A program made the translations under genes and the position numbers. A stretch of DNA of 64,000 nucleotides from Chryseobacterium ureilyticum (GTDB lineage Bacteria; Bacteroidota; Bacteroidia; Flavobacteriales; Weeksellaceae): the NCBI RefSeq assembly GCF_900156735.1, contig NZ_FTOL01000008.1, positions 1-64,000 on the forward strand. Direction: 5' to 3'. Positions 1 through 8,218 of the stretch are shown here, one piece after another. Every line of letters begins with the position of its first letter. Position 1 is the stretch's first letter. The notes beneath the pieces are model-generated. The model was not told where the DNA came from. It was given only the letters and a program-made list of their open reading frames with translations, and did not search any database.

Positions 1-143
1 ACAACAAATTCTTTTTTGGCTCGAAGTTGTTCTCAAAATCTTCTTAGGCAAGTATAATTTTCAAAATGAAAAATTAGCTTTTTAAGGAATGACTAATTAA
101 GAGGTTACAATTGTATATGACCTTTTATGTTAAACATTTTCAT

Positions 144-1043
144 ATGAAAAAACTTTTCCTGCTTATTTCCATGGTTGCGCTGGCTGAGGTTAACGCTCAG
201 ATCGATCCCGTTAAATATCCTACATTTACAAATATTGAAGATGCTTTGAACAGTAAAAAAGCCGTTTACAGTATGAGTTTCAGAGAAAAAGGATTATTTA
301 ACCTGCCTCCTAAGATTGTAAAGCTGGATTCTTTGTTCTTCTTAAATATTATGGCAAATAAACTCGAGAAAATGGATCGTGAGTTATTTGAATTGAAAGA
401 ACTTGAGTATTTAAATGTAAACGAAAACAGTATTAAATACATACCTGATGAAATAAGTAAGCTTACCAAACTAACCTCTTTTTCCATGAATCTGAATAGT
501 TTGACAAGCATTAATCCAAATTTTTCAAAACTTCAAAACTTAAAGGTAGCCCTTTTTGATGCTAATAACCTGAATACCTTTCCAGAAGCATTAATGGAAA
601 TTCCTGCACTAGAAGAAATCAATTTGCAGGGTAACCAGATCAGTTTCATTGCAGACCGAATAGATAAGATCAAAAATCTGAAATTTCTAAACCTTTCCAA
701 TAATCAGATCAATGACATGGGAGAGCTTTCTTTTCCTAAGAATTTAAAATATCTTGAATTACAACAGAATGCCATTGCAAAGCTCCCTGAAAACCTTTTC
801 AAAGCTCAGCAGCTTGAATTCCTTAATGTAAGTGATAACAATATTACAGAAATTTCATCCGGAATAAAAGGATTGAAAAATGTAGTCAGCATGAATCTTG
901 CTAATAATAACCTGAAAGATATTCCTGTAGAAATCAGTCAGTTAAAAAATCTGAAAACTTTGATTCTTACAGGAAATCCTATAGAAAAATCTAAAATTGA
1001 AAAATTAAAAACCTTGTTGCCGGAAACCCGGGTCTATTTCTAG
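144..1043 (+). CDS. Secreted leucine-rich-repeat protein
   Basis: 299-residue exported protein. Residues 1-19 (MKKLFLLISMVALAEVNAQ) are a typical signal peptide ending before Gln. From about residue 50 to the end the protein is built of LRR units of about 22-24 residues with the pattern LxxLxxLxLxxNxL, for example around 'LEYLNVNENSI', 'LKFLNLSNNQI' and 'LKTLILTGNPI'. Bacterial LRR domains usually bind proteins; no catalytic domain and no T9SS sorting domain is visible, so the partner is unknown. The ATG at 144 is chosen over an in-frame TTG at 111 because the signal peptide begins there. It ends 2 bp from the convergent SUI1-family gene. Confident on fold, not on role. Confidence 0.85.
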   Translation: MKKLFLLISMVALAEVNAQIDPVKYPTFTNIEDALNSKKAVYSMSFREKGLFNLPPKIVKLDSLFFLNIMANKLEKMDRELFELKELEYLNVNENSIKYIPDEISKLTKLTSFSMNLNSLTSINPNFSKLQNLKVALFDANNLNTFPEALMEIPALEEINLQGNQISFIADRIDKIKNLKFLNLSNNQINDMGELSFPKNLKYLELQQNAIAKLPENLFKAQQLEFLNVSDNNITEISSGIKGLKNVVSMNLANNNLKDIPVEISQLKNLKTLILTGNPIEKSKIEKLKTLLPETRVYF

Positions 1044-1045
1044 TC

Positions 1046-1369
1046 CTATCCGCCAACACGTTTGGTTTTATAACCCATATCTTTAAGGATAGTCATTATT
1101 TTATCACGGTTATCCCCCTGAATGATAATCGTTCCATCCTTCTCAGAACCGCCTATCCCTAAGGTGGTTTTTATTTTCTTTGAGATTTTTTTAAGATCTT
1201 CCTCGCTGCCTTCCCAACCTTCAACAATGGTTACAGGTTTACCATTTCTTCCTTTCTTCTCAAATTTGCATACCAGTGGCTCTTTTTGCTTGAATTCTTC
1301 TTCAGGCATTTCAAAATCCTGCTCTTCATGTTCAGGAAAAAGATTCTTCAATTGATCACGTAAGTCCAT
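1046..1369 (-). CDS. SUI1/eIF1 (YciH) family translation factor
   Basis: 107 residues. The C-terminal two thirds are a SUI1 domain (about 35-107): a basic strand 'KFEKKGRNGKPVTIVEG', a central 'KKISKKIKTTLGIGG', then 'GTIIIQGDNRDKIMTIL' and the 'DMGYKTKRVGG' tail typical of YciH/eIF1 homologues. The acidic N-terminus (EHEEQDFEMPEEEF) is a variable leader. Bacterial YciH-type proteins are thought to act on the 30S ribosome and affect start-site fidelity or stress translation; this is family knowledge. Single gene, convergent with the LRR gene with only 2 bp between the stop codons and no terminator hairpin visible. Confidence 0.9.
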   Translation of the reverse strand: MDLRDQLKNLFPEHEEQDFEMPEEEFKQKEPLVCKFEKKGRNGKPVTIVEGWEGSEEDLKKISKKIKTTLGIGGSEKDGTIIIQGDNRDKIMTILKDMGYKTKRVGG

Positions 1370-1546
1370 ACCGCAAAATTAAAAAAGAATTATGTAATTA
1401 TAGAAGAAATACTTTCAAAATTATGTAACCCTTTCATTTACTTATTGTATAACAGACTTTTCTTTTCTTTGGTTAAAAATATTTTTTTAAAACTTAAATT
1501 ATATCCCTGTTTTTCATATTTTAGCTCGCTAATTTTTAAAACTGAT

Positions 1547-2482
1547 ATGAAAACCAAAATTATTCTACCAGCCTTATTTATGGCTTTCGGAATTACAAAT
1601 GCTCAAACAGGTTTTTCAGGAGATCCGCTTGATGCAGTCTTTGAAACAAAAGACTCAGACAGCTTCTGGAAAGCATTCGATAAAATGGAAACTTCAAAGC
1701 AAAACCCTTTTGCAGATTATGTGAAAGATGGAACTGCAGGAGTTCAGGGGTTTATGAAAAACAGAATCATCAATGCCGATTCATTATATTCAGTAGTAAA
1801 AAGAAGAAAAGAAGATTACCTTAAAAGCCGTAATGTATTGGCTGGAATCAATCAAAAAGAAAAAAGAACAAGAGCAAGTTACACAGCTTTAAAATATTGG
1901 TATCCTGAAGCTAAATTTCCGCCTGTATATTTTGTATACGGAAGATTTAATTCAGGTGGAACCATTTCTAAAGACGGTATTATTATCGGAACAGAAAAAC
2001 TGGCAAATCTTGATGGGATTGTACCCCTTATTGCCCATGAACTGATTCATTTCCAGCAAGAAAATGTAGGAAAAGATATTCTGATAAAGTATGTTTTGAA
2101 AGAAGGAAGTGCCGATTTTATCAGTGAATTGATTTCAGGAGATACTACAAATACAAGTACACCATACTACCAATATGGTGCAGCTCATTCTGATAAATTA
2201 TACAGAGAATTCGTAACCGCATTGAAAACGGCTGACTCTGTAGACTGGCTTTACGGGACCAGTAAAAAAGATGACCGCCCCAATGACTTAGGATATTGGA
2301 TGGGATATAAAATTACAGAAGCCTACTTCAATAAACAAACAGATAAACATAAAGCCATCCACGATATTTTAAATATTACCGATCCTTTATTATTCTTAAA
2401 AGAAAGTGGTTTCTTAGATACCTATATAAAAGAATACACAAAGAAAAATAATATGAAATTTGACGACTTTTTTAAAGGATAG
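1547..2482 (+). CDS. Putative secreted Zn-dependent protease (DUF2268/GldB-related fold)
   Basis: 311 residues from the ATG at 1547; the signal peptide MKTKIILPALFMAFGITNAQ sets the start, and the ORF extending to 1445 is not used. An HELIH motif (HExxH zinc site) lies at residues 164-168 and a downstream Glu in 'KEGSADF' is a plausible third ligand, giving a gluzincin-like arrangement. The 'DLGYWMGYKI' segment near the C-terminus also occurs in DUF2268/GldB-related proteins of Bacteroidota. The catalytic role is inferred from the motif; the substrate is unknown. Single gene, followed by a long inverted repeat with a T tract (2505-2576). Confidence 0.75.
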   Translation: MKTKIILPALFMAFGITNAQTGFSGDPLDAVFETKDSDSFWKAFDKMETSKQNPFADYVKDGTAGVQGFMKNRIINADSLYSVVKRRKEDYLKSRNVLAGINQKEKRTRASYTALKYWYPEAKFPPVYFVYGRFNSGGTISKDGIIIGTEKLANLDGIVPLIAHELIHFQQENVGKDILIKYVLKEGSADFISELISGDTTNTSTPYYQYGAAHSDKLYREFVTALKTADSVDWLYGTSKKDDRPNDLGYWMGYKITEAYFNKQTDKHKAIHDILNITDPLLFLKESGFLDTYIKEYTKKNNMKFDDFFKG

Positions 2483-2504
2483 AATAGTCTTTTAAATAAT
2501 TTAT

Positions 2505-2571
2505 AAGTCTGCGAAATCAGCAAGATCTATGGGAGGAATATAACTTACAGATCTTGCAGATGACGCAGATT
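2505..2571. repeat. Long imperfect inverted repeat, terminator-like
   Basis: The left arm 2505-2528 (contains GTCTGCGAAATCAGCAAGATCT in two parts) pairs with the right arm 2549-2571 (AGATCTTGCAGATGACGCAG), about 19 of 23 positions, with a 20-bp loop. A run of six T follows the right arm, so it may terminate the protease gene upstream. It is longer and less GC-compact than the other terminators here and looks like an intergenic palindromic repeat element. I cannot show other copies from this window. Confidence 0.55.
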
Positions 2572-2636
2572 TTTTCATTTTATTCTGAATACATAAAAAT
2601 CAGAACTTCAAATTCGTCTATTCATCGGAAATTCGA

Positions 2637-2644
2637 TAAATTTG
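2637..2644 (+). promoter_or_regulatory. Bacteroidota -7 element TAAATTTG upstream of gpmI
   Basis: Exact match to TAnnTTTG, 19 bp before the gpmI ATG, implying a 5' leader of roughly 12-15 nt. No clear TTG -33 element at the usual spacing. Confidence 0.55.
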
Positions 2645-2663
2645 TATACTAAAGTTTTACAAA

Positions 2664-4205
2664 ATGTCAAAAAAAGCAATATTAGCAATCCTTGACGGAT
2701 GGGGACTGGGAACAAACCCTGACGTTTCTGCAATAGACAAAGCCAATACACCATTTATAGATAGCTGTTATCAAAAATTTCCACACACTACCCTTGAAGC
2801 AAGCGGTTTAGCTGTAGGTCTTCCGGCAGGGCAGATGGGGAACTCTGAAGTAGGACACATGAACCTTGGAGCTGGAAGAGTAGTTTACCAAAACCTGGTA
2901 AAGCTGAATATGGCAGTTGAAAACGGAACTCTGGGACAGGAAAGAGTAATTCAGGACGCTTTTGAATACGCTAAAAGAGAAAATAAAAAAATACACTTCA
3001 TTGGATTGGTTTCCAATGGAGGAGTTCACTCACATATCAATCACTTAAAAGGTTTATTAACCGCTGCTAAAGAATTCGGTCTAGACGAAAACGTTTTTGT
3101 ACACGCGTTTACAGACGGAAGAGACTGTGATCCACATTCAGGATTAGGTTTCATTGAGGAGCTTCAGAATCATATGGAAGCGACTACCGGAAAACTTGCG
3201 ACTGTTGTAGGTAGATATTACGCAATGGACAGAGATAAAAGATGGGAACGTGTAAAACTAGCTTATGATGCCCTTGTAGAAGGAGTAGGGCTTGAAACCA
3301 CAGATGCTTTAGCTGCCATTAAAGATTCATATGATAATAATGTAACGGATGAATTCCTTAAACCAATCATTTTAGTGAATACCACGGCTACAGGGAATGT
3401 TGTACCAGTAGCAAAAATCATTGACAATGATGTGGTGATCTGTTTCAATTTCCGTACAGACAGAGGTAGAGAAATTACAGAAGTTCTTTCTCAGAAAGAT
3501 TTTCCTGAGTATTCTATGAAGAAACTGAACCTTAACTATATTACATTAACCAATTATGACAAGACATTCCAGAATGTTCAGGTTGTTTTTGACGAAAATG
3601 TTTTAACAGAAACAATGGGGGAAGTTCTTGAAAAGAATGGTAAAACTCAGATCAGAATCGCTGAAACAGAAAAATATCCCCATGTTACTTTCTTCTTTTC
3701 AGGAGGTAGAGAGGAAGAATTCAATGGAGAGAAAAGGCTTTTATGCCCAAGTCCAAAAGATGTTCCTACTTATGATTTAAAGCCTGAAATGTCAGCATAC
3801 GATATCACCAATGCCATTGTACCAGAATTAGAGCAGGGAACAGCTGATTTTGTTTGTCTGAACTTTGCCAATACAGATATGGTAGGACACACAGGAGTGT
3901 TTGAAGCCGCTGTAAAAGCAGCAGAAACTGTAGATGCATGTATTGAAAAAATAGCTTCAGCAGCCTATGAAAACGGATATGCCGTATTCATTCTTGCTGA
4001 CCACGGAAACTCTGATGTCATGCTGAATCCTGATGGAACACCCAATACGCAGCATTCAACAAATTTAGTTCCTTTCATCGTAATGGATAAAGACCATACA
4101 TGGAACTTAAAACCAGGAAAACTGGGCGATGTAGCCCCTACCATCCTTAGTGTAATGGGCGTTGAAATACCAAATGCAATGACAGGAGATATTTTAGTTA
4201 ACTAA
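2664..4205 (+). CDS. gpmI: 2,3-bisphosphoglycerate-independent phosphoglycerate mutase
   Basis: 513 residues, the usual length of the cofactor-independent enzyme, which interconverts 3- and 2-phosphoglycerate in glycolysis and gluconeogenesis. Seen: N-terminal metal motif 'LAILDGWG', the catalytic-serine segment 'GNSEVGHMNLGAGR' (Ser61), 'HAFTDGRDC', 'GRYYAMDRDKRW', 'NFRTDRGRE', and the C-terminal metal ligands in 'NTDMVGHTG' and 'LADHGNSD'. All expected motifs are intact. Cytosolic, two Mn ions by family knowledge. Monocistronic: own -7 element upstream and a strong hairpin (4223-4260) downstream. Confidence 0.98.
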   Translation: MSKKAILAILDGWGLGTNPDVSAIDKANTPFIDSCYQKFPHTTLEASGLAVGLPAGQMGNSEVGHMNLGAGRVVYQNLVKLNMAVENGTLGQERVIQDAFEYAKRENKKIHFIGLVSNGGVHSHINHLKGLLTAAKEFGLDENVFVHAFTDGRDCDPHSGLGFIEELQNHMEATTGKLATVVGRYYAMDRDKRWERVKLAYDALVEGVGLETTDALAAIKDSYDNNVTDEFLKPIILVNTTATGNVVPVAKIIDNDVVICFNFRTDRGREITEVLSQKDFPEYSMKKLNLNYITLTNYDKTFQNVQVVFDENVLTETMGEVLEKNGKTQIRIAETEKYPHVTFFFSGGREEEFNGEKRLLCPSPKDVPTYDLKPEMSAYDITNAIVPELEQGTADFVCLNFANTDMVGHTGVFEAAVKAAETVDACIEKIASAAYENGYAVFILADHGNSDVMLNPDGTPNTQHSTNLVPFIVMDKDHTWNLKPGKLGDVAPTILSVMGVEIPNAMTGDILVN

Positions 4206-4222
4206 AATTCAATAATATTGTT

Positions 4223-4260
4223 AAAAAAATGCCGTTATAGTTATATATCGGCATTTTTTT
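4223..4260 (+). terminator. Rho-independent terminator after gpmI
   Basis: The arms AAAAAAATGCCG (4223-4234) and CGGCATTTTTTT (4249-4260) pair perfectly around a 14-nt A/T loop and end in a T run. Confidence 0.85.
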
Positions 4261-4324
4261 ATGATTTATGTCAGATAAGGTATGAGTTGCATACTTTATT
4301 ATGCGTTAAATAATAAATAAATCA

Positions 4325-4332
4325 TATCTTTG
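4325..4332 (+). promoter_or_regulatory. -7 element TATCTTTG upstream of the desaturase
   Basis: Exact TAnnTTTG match 23 bp before the ATG at 4356. Confidence 0.5.
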
Positions 4333-4355
4333 CTAATTAAAAACTGAATATAAAA

Positions 4356-5333
4356 ATGTATCAAAAGCTTGTTAGGAAAGAAGTAATGGGAATATTGGAA
4401 AAGGAAGTAGGTTCTTTTCTTGATAAATTTTTAACGCCAATTGAAAAAATTTGGCAGCCTTCAGATTATCTACCAGATCCTTCAAGCGAAGAATTTAAAC
4501 ATGATTTAGAAGAAATTCAGACTTTTGCCCGTGAAATGCCTTATGATCTGTTTGTAACATTGATCGGAGACTGTATCACGGAAGAAGCACTTCCTTCATA
4601 TGAGTCTTGGTTAATGGGAGTTGACGGAATCAACCAGGAGGAAAAAGTAGGTTGGGCAAACTGGGTGAGAGCCTGGACAGCAGAAGAAAACAGACACGGA
4701 GATTTATTAAACAAATATCTTTATCTGTGTGGTAGAGTAAATATGAGAGAAGTGGAAATCACGACTCAATATCTGATCAATGACGGTTTTGATCTTGGAA
4801 CAAGTATGGATCCTTACAGAAACTTTATCTATACAAGTTTCCAGGAAACGGCTACCAATATCTCTCACAGAAGAGTAGGAACATTGGCAAAACAATCAGG
4901 AAACGGAAAATTAGCTAAAATGTGTGGTGTAATTGCAGCTGATGAGGCAAGACACGCAAAAGCTTATAAGCATTTCGTAGCTAAAATCCTTGAAATAGAC
5001 CCATCAGAAATGATTCTTGCATTCGAAGATATGATGCGTAAGAAGATCGTAATGCCGGCTCACCTGATGAGACAGTCAGGTCAGAAAGCAGGAGAACTTT
5101 GGGGACATTTTTCAGATGCAGCGCAAAGATGTATGGTGTACACAGGTCAGGATTATATCAATATTATGAAAGATCTGTTGGATGAATGGAAGATTGAGCA
5201 CGTAAAAGGTCTTACAGAAAAAGCAGAAAAAGCTCAGGAATATCTGATGAAGCTTCCTGCAAGACTACAGAAGATTACAGACAGAGTTTCTACTCCGGAT
5301 CTTCAGTTCCAGTTTAACTGGGTTAAGAGCTAG
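4356..5333 (+). CDS. Acyl-ACP desaturase (soluble di-iron family)
   Basis: 325 residues, soluble type-2 fatty acid desaturase (ferritin-like di-iron fold). The two iron-binding E-x-x-H motifs are visible: EENRHG at 110-115 and DEARH at 196-200, with a further helix Glu in 'SFQETATNISH'. The family introduces a double bond into acyl chains carried on ACP, using O2 and reduced ferredoxin, and so adjusts membrane fluidity. No signal peptide or membrane segments. Single gene with its own promoter element and a hairpin at 5369-5391. Position specificity cannot be read from the sequence. Confidence 0.93.
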   Translation: MYQKLVRKEVMGILEKEVGSFLDKFLTPIEKIWQPSDYLPDPSSEEFKHDLEEIQTFAREMPYDLFVTLIGDCITEEALPSYESWLMGVDGINQEEKVGWANWVRAWTAEENRHGDLLNKYLYLCGRVNMREVEITTQYLINDGFDLGTSMDPYRNFIYTSFQETATNISHRRVGTLAKQSGNGKLAKMCGVIAADEARHAKAYKHFVAKILEIDPSEMILAFEDMMRKKIVMPAHLMRQSGQKAGELWGHFSDAAQRCMVYTGQDYINIMKDLLDEWKIEHVKGLTEKAEKAQEYLMKLPARLQKITDRVSTPDLQFQFNWVKS

Positions 5334-5368
5334 TAGCCCATATTATTATTTTAAATTATAAAAGTATT

Positions 5369-5397
5369 GAGTGCCTTTCTTTTTGGCACTCTTTTTT
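5369..5397 (+). terminator. Terminator after the desaturase
   Basis: GAGTGCC (5369-5375) pairs with GGCACTC (5385-5391), followed by TTTTTT. The right half overlaps the candidate -33 region of the next gene. Confidence 0.85.
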
Positions 5398-5411
5398 ATT
5401 TCTTATCTTTG
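5382..5411 (+). promoter_or_regulatory. Promoter of the HAD gene (TTTG-N18-TATCTTTG)
   Basis: TTTG at 5382-5385 and TATCTTTG at 5404-5411 are 18 bp apart, the spacing expected for a Bacteroidota -33/-7 promoter; the ATG follows at 5433. The -33 element sits inside the upstream terminator stem. Confidence 0.6.
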
Positions 5412-5432
5412 CAAAGCTAAAAAAAGAACAAA

Positions 5433-5864
5433 ATGTTAAATAATAAAAAGATTGCTGTTGACTTTGACGGAACTGTTGTGGATGATGCTTATCCGGGAAT
5501 AGGTAAGCCAAAGATCTTCGCTTTCGAGACCTTGAAGAGGTTACAGGCAGAAGGTTACAGGCTTATTCTTTGGACATACAGACACGGAAAAACGTTAGAT
5601 GAAGCTGTAGAATTCTGTAAAAAGAACGGCATTGAATTTTATGCTGTAAACTCAAGTTTTGAGGGAGAAGTTTTTGATTCTCAAACTCAATCAAGAAAAC
5701 TGGATGCAGACTGGTTCATCGATGACAGAAATATAGGCGGATTCCCAGGATGGGGTGAAATCTATAATATCATTCAGGAAAGAATAGAATTCCGTGTAGA
5801 AGGAAAAGAAGTTCTGCCTTATTCAAAACTGAAAAAAGAAAAGAAAAAAGGACTTTTCTGGTAG
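5433..5864 (+). CDS. BT0820-type HAD phosphatase
   Basis: 143 residues, a minimal HAD-fold phosphohydrolase. Seen: nucleophile motif VDFDGT with Asp10 and Asp12, a 'LILWTYRHG' strand (motif II, Thr), and the C-terminal acidic motif 'DWFIDDRNIGG'. There is almost no cap, as in the small Bacteroides BT0820 group, so the substrate is probably large or protein-bound; this is inferred. A basic tail (KLKKEKKKGLFW) ends the protein. Single gene; the spacer before map is filled with an A/T repeat. Confidence 0.85.
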   Translation: MLNNKKIAVDFDGTVVDDAYPGIGKPKIFAFETLKRLQAEGYRLILWTYRHGKTLDEAVEFCKKNGIEFYAVNSSFEGEVFDSQTQSRKLDADWFIDDRNIGGFPGWGEIYNIIQERIEFRVEGKEVLPYSKLKKEKKKGLFW

Positions 5865-5885
5865 AATAAAAATATAACAATTTAA

Positions 5886-5952
5886 CAGTGTACCAATTTA
5901 TCAATCTATATTGTTACACTGATACATTAATACATTGGTAAATTAATACAAT
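5886..5952. repeat. Inverted repeat plus 8-bp tandem units before map
   Basis: CAGTGTACCAAT (5886-5897) pairs with ATTGTTACACTG (5910-5921) with one mismatch. Immediately after come four related 8-bp units (GATACATT, AATACATT, GGTAAATT, AATACAAT; 5921-5952), the last running into the map start codon. It looks like a low-complexity intergenic repeat. No T tract follows the hairpin, so terminator function is doubtful. Confidence 0.5.
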
Positions 5953-6760
5953 GATTCAATTAAAAACAATAGACGAACTGCGTCTGATGAAGGAGAGTGC
6001 CCGATTGGTTTCTAAAACATTGGGAATGTTGGCAAAAGAAATAAAACCGGGAATTACTACTATATATCTGGATAAATTAGCGCATGATTTCATTAAAGAT
6101 CATGGGGCTGAGCCTGCATTCTTAGGATATGGAGGTTTTCCAAACTCTTTATGTATTTCTCCAAATGAGCAAGTAGTTCATGGTTTCCCGAATAATGAAG
6201 TAGTAAAAGAAGGAGACGTTCTTTCTGTTGACTGTGGTGTTATTCTTAACGGATTTGTAGGAGATCATGCCTATACTTTCGAGATCGGAGAAGTAAAACC
6301 TGAGGTGAAAAAATTATTAAAGGTTGCTAAAGAATCTCTTTACAAAGGTATCGAGCAATGTATCAGAGGAAAAAGAATCGGAGATATTTCCCATGCTATC
6401 CAAGCGCATTGTGAAAAAGAAGGATATGGAGTAGTAAGAGAGCTTGTAGGACATGGTTTGGGAAGACAGATGCACGAAGATCCACAAGTACCAAACTACG
6501 GAAGACAAGGAAGCGGAAAAGTGATCAAAGACGGTTTAGCAATTGCTATTGAGCCGATGATCAACCTTGGTACTGAAAAAGTAAAATTCCATAACGATGG
6601 TTGGACGGTAACTACGCTGGATAACCTTCCATCTGCTCACTTTGAACATGATGTAGCCGTAATCAATGGAAAACCGGTATTGCTTTCAACATTTGACTAT
6701 GTTTACGAAGCTCTAGGAATCGTAAGTGATGAAGAAAAAGCTTTCCAACTGGACTTTTAA
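5951..6760 (+). CDS. map: Type I methionine aminopeptidase
   Basis: 269 residues. Removes the initiator Met from nascent proteins. The pita-bread fold ligands are all present: Asp in 'LSVDCGV', Asp in 'FVGDHAYTF', His in 'ELVGHGLGRQMH', Glu in 'IAIEPMINLG' and Glu in 'SAHFEHDVAV'. Length and motifs fit the bacterial type I enzyme without an N-terminal extension. The stop codon TAA overlaps the ATG of the following methyltransferase by one base (TAATG), so the two are translationally coupled. Confidence 0.97.
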   Translation: MIQLKTIDELRLMKESARLVSKTLGMLAKEIKPGITTIYLDKLAHDFIKDHGAEPAFLGYGGFPNSLCISPNEQVVHGFPNNEVVKEGDVLSVDCGVILNGFVGDHAYTFEIGEVKPEVKKLLKVAKESLYKGIEQCIRGKRIGDISHAIQAHCEKEGYGVVRELVGHGLGRQMHEDPQVPNYGRQGSGKVIKDGLAIAIEPMINLGTEKVKFHNDGWTVTTLDNLPSAHFEHDVAVINGKPVLLSTFDYVYEALGIVSDEEKAFQLDF

Positions 6761-7527
6761 TGAAGAAGTTAACAAAGCTTTTACTGAATAAAATTCCACG
6801 TCCAATGCTTATCAAGATGAGTATCTGGGCGAGACCCCTTATTTATCAGTTTTTTAAAGGAGATCAGTTCTTTGACCCGATTGATGGAAGATCATACAGG
6901 AAATTCCTGCCTTATGGGTATGGAAAACAAAGGGAAAATGCCCTTTCTCCAGGAACTTTAAGTCTGGAAAGACACCGTCAGATGTGGCTGTATCTTCAAA
7001 ATGAAACTGATTTTTTTATTAAAAATTATAAAGTACTGCATATTGCTCCTGAACAGGAATTTTTAAGGAAATTCAAGAGAATGAGCAACCTGAATTATAT
7101 TTCGGCAGATCTTTATTCTCCCATTGTTGATGTTAAAGCTGATATTCTTGATTTACCTTTTGAAGATGAAAGCTTTGATATTGTCTTTTGTAACCATGTT
7201 TTGGAACATATTGAAGATGATGCAAAAGCAATGAGTGAGCTGTTTCGAGTAATGAAGCCCGGCGGATGGGGGATTCTTCAGGTTCCGATGAAAAATTCAT
7301 TAGAAAAAACCTACGAAGACTTTACCATCAAAGATCCAAAAGAGCGTCAGAAACATTTCGGACAATACGACCATGTTCGTTGGTACGGAATGGATTATTT
7401 TGACCGTTTGAAAAAAGCAGGTTTTGAAACTGACGTGAATTTCTATTCACAGAAGTTTTCAGAAGAAGATATCAAAAAGTATGGGTTAAGAAGTAACGAA
7501 ATCTTACCTTTAGTTTTTAAGAAATAA
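6760..7527 (+). CDS. Class I SAM-dependent methyltransferase
   Basis: 255 residues. Residues about 85-195 hold a Methyltransf_11-type Rossmann domain: 'VLHIAPEQEFLRKF' (motif I, atypical, without the usual GxGxG), acidic 'YISADLYSP', 'LPFEDESFDIVFCNHVLEHI' and 'VMKPGGWGILQVP'. The first 70 residues are family-specific and basic. Substrate unknown; SAM binding is inferred from motifs. It overlaps map by one base and shares its terminator (7559-7592), so co-expression with map is likely. Confidence 0.85.
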   Translation: MKKLTKLLLNKIPRPMLIKMSIWARPLIYQFFKGDQFFDPIDGRSYRKFLPYGYGKQRENALSPGTLSLERHRQMWLYLQNETDFFIKNYKVLHIAPEQEFLRKFKRMSNLNYISADLYSPIVDVKADILDLPFEDESFDIVFCNHVLEHIEDDAKAMSELFRVMKPGGWGILQVPMKNSLEKTYEDFTIKDPKERQKHFGQYDHVRWYGMDYFDRLKKAGFETDVNFYSQKFSEEDIKKYGLRSNEILPLVFKK

Positions 7528-7558
7528 TAAGCCAATAGAGCTTAAAATATAAAAAACA

Positions 7559-7592
7559 AAACCGTCTTCATTACGAAGGCGGTTTCATTTTC
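7559..7592. terminator. Bidirectional terminator
   Basis: AAACCGTCTTC (7559-7569) pairs with GAAGGCGGTTT (7575-7585) with one wobble pair; A-rich on the left and T-rich on the right, so it can serve both the methyltransferase (+) and sugE (-). Confidence 0.8.
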
Positions 7593-7620
7593 TAAATATA
7601 GATAGATGTTTATGCGCTTG

Positions 7621-7953
7621 TTAGTGTGATGAAGACACCGCTTTTAGTCCTACAACAGATCCAATAAGAGTTACAATAAAGAATACTCTCCAGAAGCTTA
7701 CAGGATCTTTAAAAAAGATAATTCCCATTAAAGCAGTTCCTACAGCTCCGATTCCTGTCCACACAGCATAAGCAGTACCAATGGGTAATGTTTGTGTTGC
7801 TTTTATCAGAAGAAGCATACTGATAGTCATGGTGATCAGGAAACCTGTATACCATAAGTACATTTCAGTTCCTGACGTTTCTTTTGCCTTTCCTAAGCAT
7901 GATGCGAAGGCAACCTCAAATAATCCTGCGATAACTAATATGATCCAATTCAT
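7621..7953 (-). CDS. sugE: SMR-family exporter of the SugE/Gdx type
   Basis: 110 residues with four hydrophobic helices, the standard small multidrug resistance length. The N-terminal Glu of 'AGLFEVAFA' is the central cation/proton-binding residue, and the 'TLPIGTAYAVWTGIGAVG' signature matches the SugE/Gdx subgroup, which exports guanidinium and some quaternary ammonium ions as an antiparallel dimer. It is a single gene, not the two-gene paired SMR arrangement. No guanidine riboswitch was recognised upstream, so regulation is unknown. Confidence 0.88.
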   Translation of the reverse strand: MNWIILVIAGLFEVAFASCLGKAKETSGTEMYLWYTGFLITMTISMLLLIKATQTLPIGTAYAVWTGIGAVGTALMGIIFFKDPVSFWRVFFIVTLIGSVVGLKAVSSSH

Positions 7954-8033
7954 TTTTAAATTTTTCTACTGCAAATTTCAGCATTTTGAAAGAGAAAAAA
8001 TTTTACAATTGTTAAAAAATGATATTTTAGTAA

Positions 8034-8061
8034 GGAAGCTGGAGGCTGGAAGAGGGAAGTG
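8034..8061. repeat. Heptamer tandem array (GGAAGCT-like)
   Basis: Four successive 7-bp units GGAAGCT, GGAGGCT, GGAAGAG and GGAAGTG, in a G-rich block unlike the A/T-rich surroundings. A single further copy of CTGGAAGCT occurs at about 8112-8120. It lies in the 265-bp spacer between sugE and the Crp/Fnr gene. Confidence 0.6.
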
Positions 8062-8218
8062 GTAGCAGTCCGAACAATGTTTTTTGTTGTTTTATCAATG
8101 AATATTTTAGACTGGAAGCTGTTGTCTATTTACTTTTCTTTCAAGAAGCTATCATCAATATAAACATGATATAGATATTGAAGTTTAGTATTAGGGATAA
8201 AAGTACTTTCATCCTCCA

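Noticed and set aside
1445..1546. N-terminal extension of the putative protease
   Set aside because: Non-conserved hydrophobic/basic sequence in front of a perfect signal peptide that starts at 1547.
7954..8033. Guanidine riboswitch upstream of sugE
   Set aside because: The 5' region is A/T-rich with no conserved guanidine riboswitch core or stable stems that I can recognise.
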